Part shown: positions 58,457-64,000 of the stretch, one piece after another
How positions within the stretch are numbered: the first letter of the stretch is position 1
Layout: each line of letters begins with the position of its first letter
NCBI GenBank assembly: GCA_028023455.1
Contig: JAQFVV010000204.1
Span: 821,501 to 885,500 of the forward strand
Origin: Epiperipatus broadwayi
Lineage: Eukaryota > Onychophora > Udeonychophora > Euonychophora > Peripatidae
DNA: 64,000 nucleotides
Direction of reading: 5' to 3'
Made by a program: the position numbers and the translations under genes
The notes under the pieces: generated by a model
Seen by the model: the letters and a program-made list of their open reading frames with translations, nothing else
What the model was told of the DNA's origin: nothing
Database searches by the model: none

Positions 58457-58520
58457 GGTCTTCCTAGCCTTTACTGATGTGAGCCAATTAGCTCGAAACC
58501 ATGGTTTAATCATTGGAGAC
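58457..58520 (+). ncRNA. Hammerhead-like motif, 407-bp family, copy 3
   Basis: Core CTGATGT (58,474-58,480), perfect stem II GAGC-CAATTA-GCTC (58,481-58,494), intact GAAA (58,495-58,498), helix III ACC-AT-GGT. The only core deviation is T for A at position 9, shared by all three copies and so ancestral to the family. Inner helix I is weaker than in copy 2. Confidence 0.65.
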
Positions 58521-58743
58521 AATTTGAAAGAGATATTTAATTCTATCTCTCTCAGTGTTTATATAAACTAAGCTTGATAGTGGGCTATTGGTAAAGCTCC
58601 ATCTAGTAATATATATAAAAGACATATTTTGCGGGTTCATCCGTGTTAAAAAAAATTTAAATATTGATATTCCAATGTTTCCACTTGGTCACACAAGTCA
58701 TCCACTGGGTGATAACAGATAGAAAGACAGTTGTAGAGGTCCT

Positions 58744-58869
<126 letters not shown>

Positions 58870-61800
58870 TACATAATGTTCTTACAATTCAGTTTATTTT
58901 CAAGTCATATTTTTATAAATATTAGCAATGGCTAAAAATGTTCATTCCACCTTTTATAGTTTATCTAAGACTATTTAAAGTCAGCTTATATTTAAACAAC
59001 CAGAAACAAATGCAAATTGAAATATTATGAGTTTTAAATTTAAACTATAAAGTCACAATAAACAATTATTCCTTGTAAAAATATATCCATGTTCAATAAT
59101 TACATATATGTAGAAAATATTTATACATAATAATCTTGAATAAATGATAATTTTTAACCAGACTCATTCACAAATATAATCCTTGACAATCAATACATAA
59201 ATGACCTTTAATCTTTCTTTACTAAATTAAAAATATTGCTCCTTTAACCTTAAAAATATATTTTGAATTTTATTAAAGATCATATATATTTACTATTTTA
59301 TATAAATTTATATATCAGCTTTCTTCTATTTAATTGCTTATTTCATTCTACTCTTGACTAGATATCACAATTACTGGCTACTGTATTTTAAATTTACCAT
59401 CAAATTCTGTTTATGTACTTTCAATGAATAATAAAAAATATTCAAGCATAAGTTATTTAAATTAATGTTTTAAATCAATAAGTTTCATTTTGATGCAAAA
59501 AATGGATATTTTTCCTGACATATTTTTATTTAGTTACAGATTATGTTTCATAAATTGTAGATGTTTTAAAGTATCATTGGTAACTATATAGATTTTGCAA
59601 TTTCAACACTTTTTATTTTTTCCTTAAAGATTTTTTTAAATATGTTTATAACCGATGACAAAATAGTAAATAAAAAGATAGCAGTAATAAAATAGTAAGA
59701 TATTTAAATAGAATTATTATATTATTGTCTAGGTGTTAAACGAGTTGTTGTTAATTTATTATAAATGACATTTAAATAGATGTGGGCATTTTTCAACAAT
59801 TATGTCAAAATTTAAAGAATAAGATTTGAAATCTGTTTTTTTTTTTTTTTGTTTTTTTTTTTTATTAAAGGGGAAATAAAGACAGGTAATTTAGACTAAG
59901 AACTGATAATAAATACAAAACTTGTTAATTTTTTATTACTAGTATTTTTCATTTTGCAATAGCTTATAATTTATAAAAAGAGGAGTAATATTTAATTATT
60001 AATTAATATAATACATACTTCTGATGACTACAGTACTTTTTATATAAAAATAATCCTGGATTATTTGTACTAATATCCACGTGTGAAAAAAGTTGTTTTG
60101 TGATATTAAGTATCTTACATAATGATGTTTTATCTATTTCAACTTTCACATTATAAGTGAGATCATTTCATATTAAAATACTTAAAGTTGAGTGATTAAT
60201 TCTCCACACACTGCAGTCAAAAGATTTTGGTGCTTTGAATGAAATTGTTTCTTCATTCATTTTATATTAATGTTCTATATTAGCATAATAATAAGCATTG
60301 TTAATGTTGGAGAAAAGATAAGTGGCATTTGAAATGAATACTTACTTAGAAATATTATATACCAACTTCTGTTTTGATACTTTCTTTTTCAATAACAGTG
60401 GCAAAACAGTTTATAGTGAGATTTTTTGTTAGAACTAATTAAAAGCAAAAACGAAAATCATAATTGTTTTGCTTCCAAAATTTAAGTTTGTAAATGGATA
60501 AGTAGTTTGTTATAACTCAAGTAATAATCTACTGGAAAGTTCTTATTATTTTGAATACAATTAATAAAAAAATTGAGTTAGGAATTATTGTTTAAAAAAC
60601 TCAATATTAGCAGTGATGAAAAATAATGATTCAGATACTGTTATGTTTGGATGATTGCAATCTTTAAAATGTGGATTAGTTTATATAAATTAATAGATGT
60701 TTGAGTAGAAAATGGACTTACATTGTGAAAGGAATTCCTAGAGTGATGCTTTTAACCATACAGAAAATCTTTTCTTAAATATTGTTGCATATACAGGTAC
60801 ATAATTTCCAGGTCATGCCTAGCTGCACATTTGTCTATGATTAATGCTAAGGCACACTATTTAAGCCATCATTCTAGTCACAACACATACCTCATAAGAG
60901 TATTATATTTGATATGAAGTTGTACTATAGGGATACACAAATTCCAAAATTAGTGTTGATATAATTGTGAAAATAATTTTTAGATTGTCACTAAAAATAA
61001 AGTCATATATTTTATTATGTAAATATAATAAAAGCAAATTTGCAATGTTTTTAATATTGTTGGGTTTTTTTTTACATTTTTGCACATACTAATAGTAAAT
61101 GTATTTATTGGATATACAGATCTCTGCTGCAATGTGTTGATTATGTCCTTTATAGAGTTAATATTATAAAATATGGATAGTCATCGCAATAAAAAAAAAT
61201 AGTTCATATAAATTAGTTGTTTATAAGTTCAGTTATTTTGTTAGATGTATTGTATAAAAATGAGGCAATATTTTCTGTCCAGAAAAGTTTGAAGATATTA
61301 CTAATTTTTTATTTTTAAATGTTCTGTAATATTGTAAAAATAGTAAGGCAGAGCATAAGACCAATTAGTTTATTTTCTGGATTGTTAGGTGTGGTGGTGG
61401 TGAATTTGTAACTTTAAGAGAAAATATGTCTTGGATTGTTACATGTAAAGTTGAATAAGATGGGCAGACATTCTGAAATAATATTGTATGATGGTTTTGA
61501 ATTTATTATTTCTAAAAGAGACATGCAGTATCTCGTTTATGTTGTTGAGAATTATCTTAAAACGCAATTAAAATATAATAGTGATTACTTCAGTTGAAAA
61601 GGGGTAAAAAAATACGATGCAATGGAGAACAATAATTGGAGAACATTTTTAAGAGGAAATGATAGTCAATCATAAGATATCAAATAAATATATAGTAAAA
61701 TGTATTGTTTATATTTGAAATTTAAAAATTCATTTACGCGATCATACAAAATTTACGTTTAGCTTTCTGAATTTAGAATAGACATACTCTTGAGAAACTG

Positions 61801-62590
61801 TTAATGACAATCTTAATTTGAGATATATATATCAGATACTTATTGAGATGCAATTTATACTTATTGATAAAAGTTATGATGCTATATTTACTTTTGGCTA
61901 TGGTGGACAACTAAATTTAACGTAACTAATGCGAATCAAATAAAAAACACGACAGAGTTTTAAATTTATAAAATAATCGTTGAACCTTTATAGTATTTAA
62001 TTTTTTTAGTAATAAATCTTTGACTATTTATTACACACGCCCTCACACATAGACTGAGGGTTCATTTTTATGAATATCTCATTTAATAAATGAAATATAT
62101 ATATATTAACAATAATTTAACCAACTTTTGCTTTGAGAGTAATAAAATCATTTAATTAGGGGAAAAATTAGAATCTCGTTTTTATGATTATTACAAAGTC
62201 TTTAGTAAATCTATCTTTGAAATTAGAGAACTTTCTACTTAACAAAAATTTCCATTCCCACAATTATAATTAGTTAAACTGGATATTTTTATAATTAAAG
62301 TACGTCAAAATTAACGAAAATTGATTTTTACTGAAAAACTCTCGAAATTGCTATGAATCGTGACAAATAAGACTAGACAAATTTAAACACACAAATATAT
62401 AATTTTTAACTGAAAGAATATTACATGAATTGGAAGAATATTAAATACTATATTACTGAATTTTGTGAAGTTAAAAAAAAGTTAAAGAAACAATTGTTTT
62501 TTAAAAGTGGACTTGCCTTAGTACAAAAGCATAAATATTTGAAGTATAAGTAAGGTCAAATTCATTATAAATAAAAAGGGAAAGATTAAC
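58870..62590. other. No gene recognised
   Basis: A+T-rich DNA with poly(T) at about 59,840-59,865. No ORF with a recognisable domain, no RNA gene and no repeat family seen. Confidence 0.5.
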
Positions 62591-62594
62591 ATCG

Positions 62595-63245
62595 TCTAGG
62601 TTGATAGCATATCTGATAGAGTGGCAAAATTTAATTAGTCACCTTAACAAAAGATACTAAGTGCCATAATTCAGGTTTATGCTTCAACAGATTCTCATTG
62701 TGATGAAAAGGATAGAATATTTATATAGATATCTAAAATGCTTTTGATCATACTAAACAAACATTAAAATGCTACAAAAGATTTTAATTTTAGAATTGGA
62801 AAACAAGTGAAAAATGAAAATACTATAAATAAATAATAATCCTATAGAAATAAAAGAGAACACGAAGTTGCAAGCAAAAAAATATGTATATTATTTTTTT
62901 CTTTGGTAAAACTAATAAATGAAAATGAATATGGAAACACACAAATTGGAGATTTTCGTCAATAGAAAATTATTTCAAGATTGTAATATTCTTTAAAGAA
63001 TCTACACAAAAAATAAATATTGATTAATAAGATGTAAAATACATGTTGATGCAAAATTAGAGAGAGAATCTATTTAAAAAGTGAGAATTAGCTCTTGGTA
63101 TTCCAAAACTTCAGAAGCACTCCAATAAATTTAAATTTGAATTTTCTAATGCTTTAAATACTGGCAGACTTTGAAGAATGTTCAAACTTAATTGATATCA
63201 AATAAGAAGATAACTGATATTTTACCAAAAAATTACAACAAAGAT
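62595..63245 (+). pseudogene. RTE LINE endonuclease remnant
   Basis: With many stops, the plus strand reads IIQVYASTDSHCDEKDRIF (near 62,670-62,725; usual QVYAPT...D), then RDFNFRIGKQ (near 62,777-62,810; usual GDFNA-IG), then NRKLFQDCNIL and LIRCKIHVDAKLERE (62,975-63,070), and finally a linker-like reading to about 63,240. This is the same protein type as the LINE at 11.9-12.7 kb (which has KYLFQDCNIL and LVRCKI), but a separate, older insertion in the opposite orientation. The reverse transcriptase part is missing; a poly(C) run follows at 63,251-63,262. Confidence 0.75.
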
Positions 63246-64000
63246 AGCTGCCCCCCCCCCCCAAAAAAAAATAGCAATTCACCAAGTAAATTTTCAGCTG
63301 AGACGAGAATGTACAAAGAGAAAAAGTAATATGGAAATATTATATTTTTACTAAATTAAAGTTCTGCTTCAAATATATTCTTTATTTTCTAAAATATATT
63401 TTATACCAATTTATACACTTTTTGTATATACAATGTTTTACTGGTATATTATAATCAAAGAATTATCTTCTAAAAACCTGATTAGAAGGGAATGTGAGCA
63501 TTGGTTGGTGCTGAAAGAATAACAAGAAACAATGAAAACAGTCTATTTAAGGATACATAGTGATATTCTCTTACATTAGTTACATTTCTTTCTGACTACT
63601 GTTGTAGTGTGGTTGCTTGAGAGCAGTTCATTTATTAATTAAATAGACTTTGGTAATTATCACATGATTTTATATTATTTAGTGTGAAAGTATTATTTAT
63701 CTTTATCTAAATGACATATGATTATCCTTTAAAAATAAATTTACATTAACATTTATAGACCAAATTAAAATTGTATCTGTTATTGTAAAACTTTATATAA
63801 AAAAATCTAAAATATAGTATTAAATGGTCATTTTCCTACTGTAAAACGTTATTGAACTGAATAGCCAGAGGATAGTTCAACTATTAATTAAATAGATTTA
63901 GTGATTATCATTTGACTTTACATTTATCTAGTATTAAGGTATTATTTATCATTACACATACATACATATATAATATAGAAAATACTAAATCAAAATTAAA
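63246..64000. other. No gene recognised
   Basis: Poly(C)/poly(A) run at 63,251-63,271, then A+T-rich DNA. A word with AATTAAATAGA(C/T)TT followed by ATTATCA recurs near 63,638 and 63,886, suggesting an old ~248-bp duplication. No gene. Confidence 0.45.

Larger units (their letters stand above)
57250..58612. mobile_element. 407-422-bp hammerhead-like repeat: one forward and two reverse copies
   Basis: Copy 1 runs forward from about 57,255, with the start of a second forward unit at 57,672-57,723. The array then flips to two reverse copies in tandem: matching GGTAAAGCTC words at 57,761, 58,168 (with one change) and 58,590 give periods of 407 and 422 bp. Copy 3 has an internal ~65-bp duplication (the CTGAACTGAATTCAGACCC block at about 58,304 and again at 58,395). 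The layout, one forward plus two reverse, is the same as for the unrelated 471-bp family at 6.3-7.4 kb. ORFs inside (57,492 plus, 57,730 minus) are complementary readings of the same repeat, not genes. Confidence 0.8.

Overview
The window is a very A+T-rich (roughly three quarters A+T by eye), repeat-dominated piece of a eukaryotic nuclear genome. RTE-type LINEs, a hAT transposase remnant, Ty3/gypsy-type LTR elements, tRNA-derived SINEs, long (AT)n microsatellites and hammerhead-ribozyme repeats together point to an invertebrate animal; the phylum cannot be fixed from the sequence. I find no bacterial-type operon, no rRNA and no convincing tRNA gene. Only one stretch (44,323-44,616, minus) looks like a possible host-gene exon.

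Layout. 1.36-1.65 kb: degenerate tandem repeat. 3.26-5.68 kb: decayed hAT transposon with a tRNA-derived SINE inside it. 6.06-7.69 kb: diverged ~220-bp tandem repeat invaded by a 471-bp repeat family arranged as one forward and two reverse copies, giving a palindrome with 324-bp arms. 9.02-9.29 kb: small hairpin SINE with a 15-bp target duplication. 9.65-12.95 kb: nearly complete but broken RTE LINE (minus). 13.3-13.7 kb: old copy of the 471-bp family. 17.75 kb: second SINE copy. 20-22.5 kb: less A+T-rich unique sequence. 23.5-24.4 kb: intact 293-codon coiled-coil, gag-like ORF (minus). 26.3-27.2 and 30.7-31.4 kb: two more fold-back loci of the 471-bp family. 32.15-32.55 kb: LINE ORF1/gag-like remnant. 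34.36-40.01 kb: non-autonomous LTR element. 40.08-41.70 kb: solo LTR (minus). 43.1 and 43.7-44.0 kb: two small fold-backs. 45.7-46.65 kb: LINE 3' remnant split by ~570 bp. 49.21-56.91 kb: complete but inactivated gypsy-type element with ~1.8-kb LTRs. 57.0-58.6 kb: a canonical hammerhead ribozyme followed by a second hammerhead-bearing tandem/fold-back array (407-422-bp unit). 62.6-63.25 kb: RTE endonuclease remnant.

The main result is that several sequence-unrelated repeat families here carry type I hammerhead self-cleaving ribozymes. One is canonical in every core position (57,083-57,140). The 471-bp family carries eight recognisable copies at four loci. The 407-422-bp family carries three copies with a conserved change in the core. 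Two short fold-backs carry what look like 3' halves of further hammerheads. Tandem units of about 0.4-0.5 kb with one ribozyme per unit and very short helix III resemble animal retrozymes or the terminal repeats of Penelope-like elements, but no reverse transcriptase of the Penelope type is visible nearby. The repeated head-to-head arrangement is unusual.

The LTR elements form a second theme: three loci of related families share TGTACC termini, and the two with internal regions share a primer-binding site starting TGGCATG two bases after the LTR. All three have a promoter-like A/T box followed about 330-350 bp later by a conserved AG|GTAA splice-donor-like site inside the LTR.
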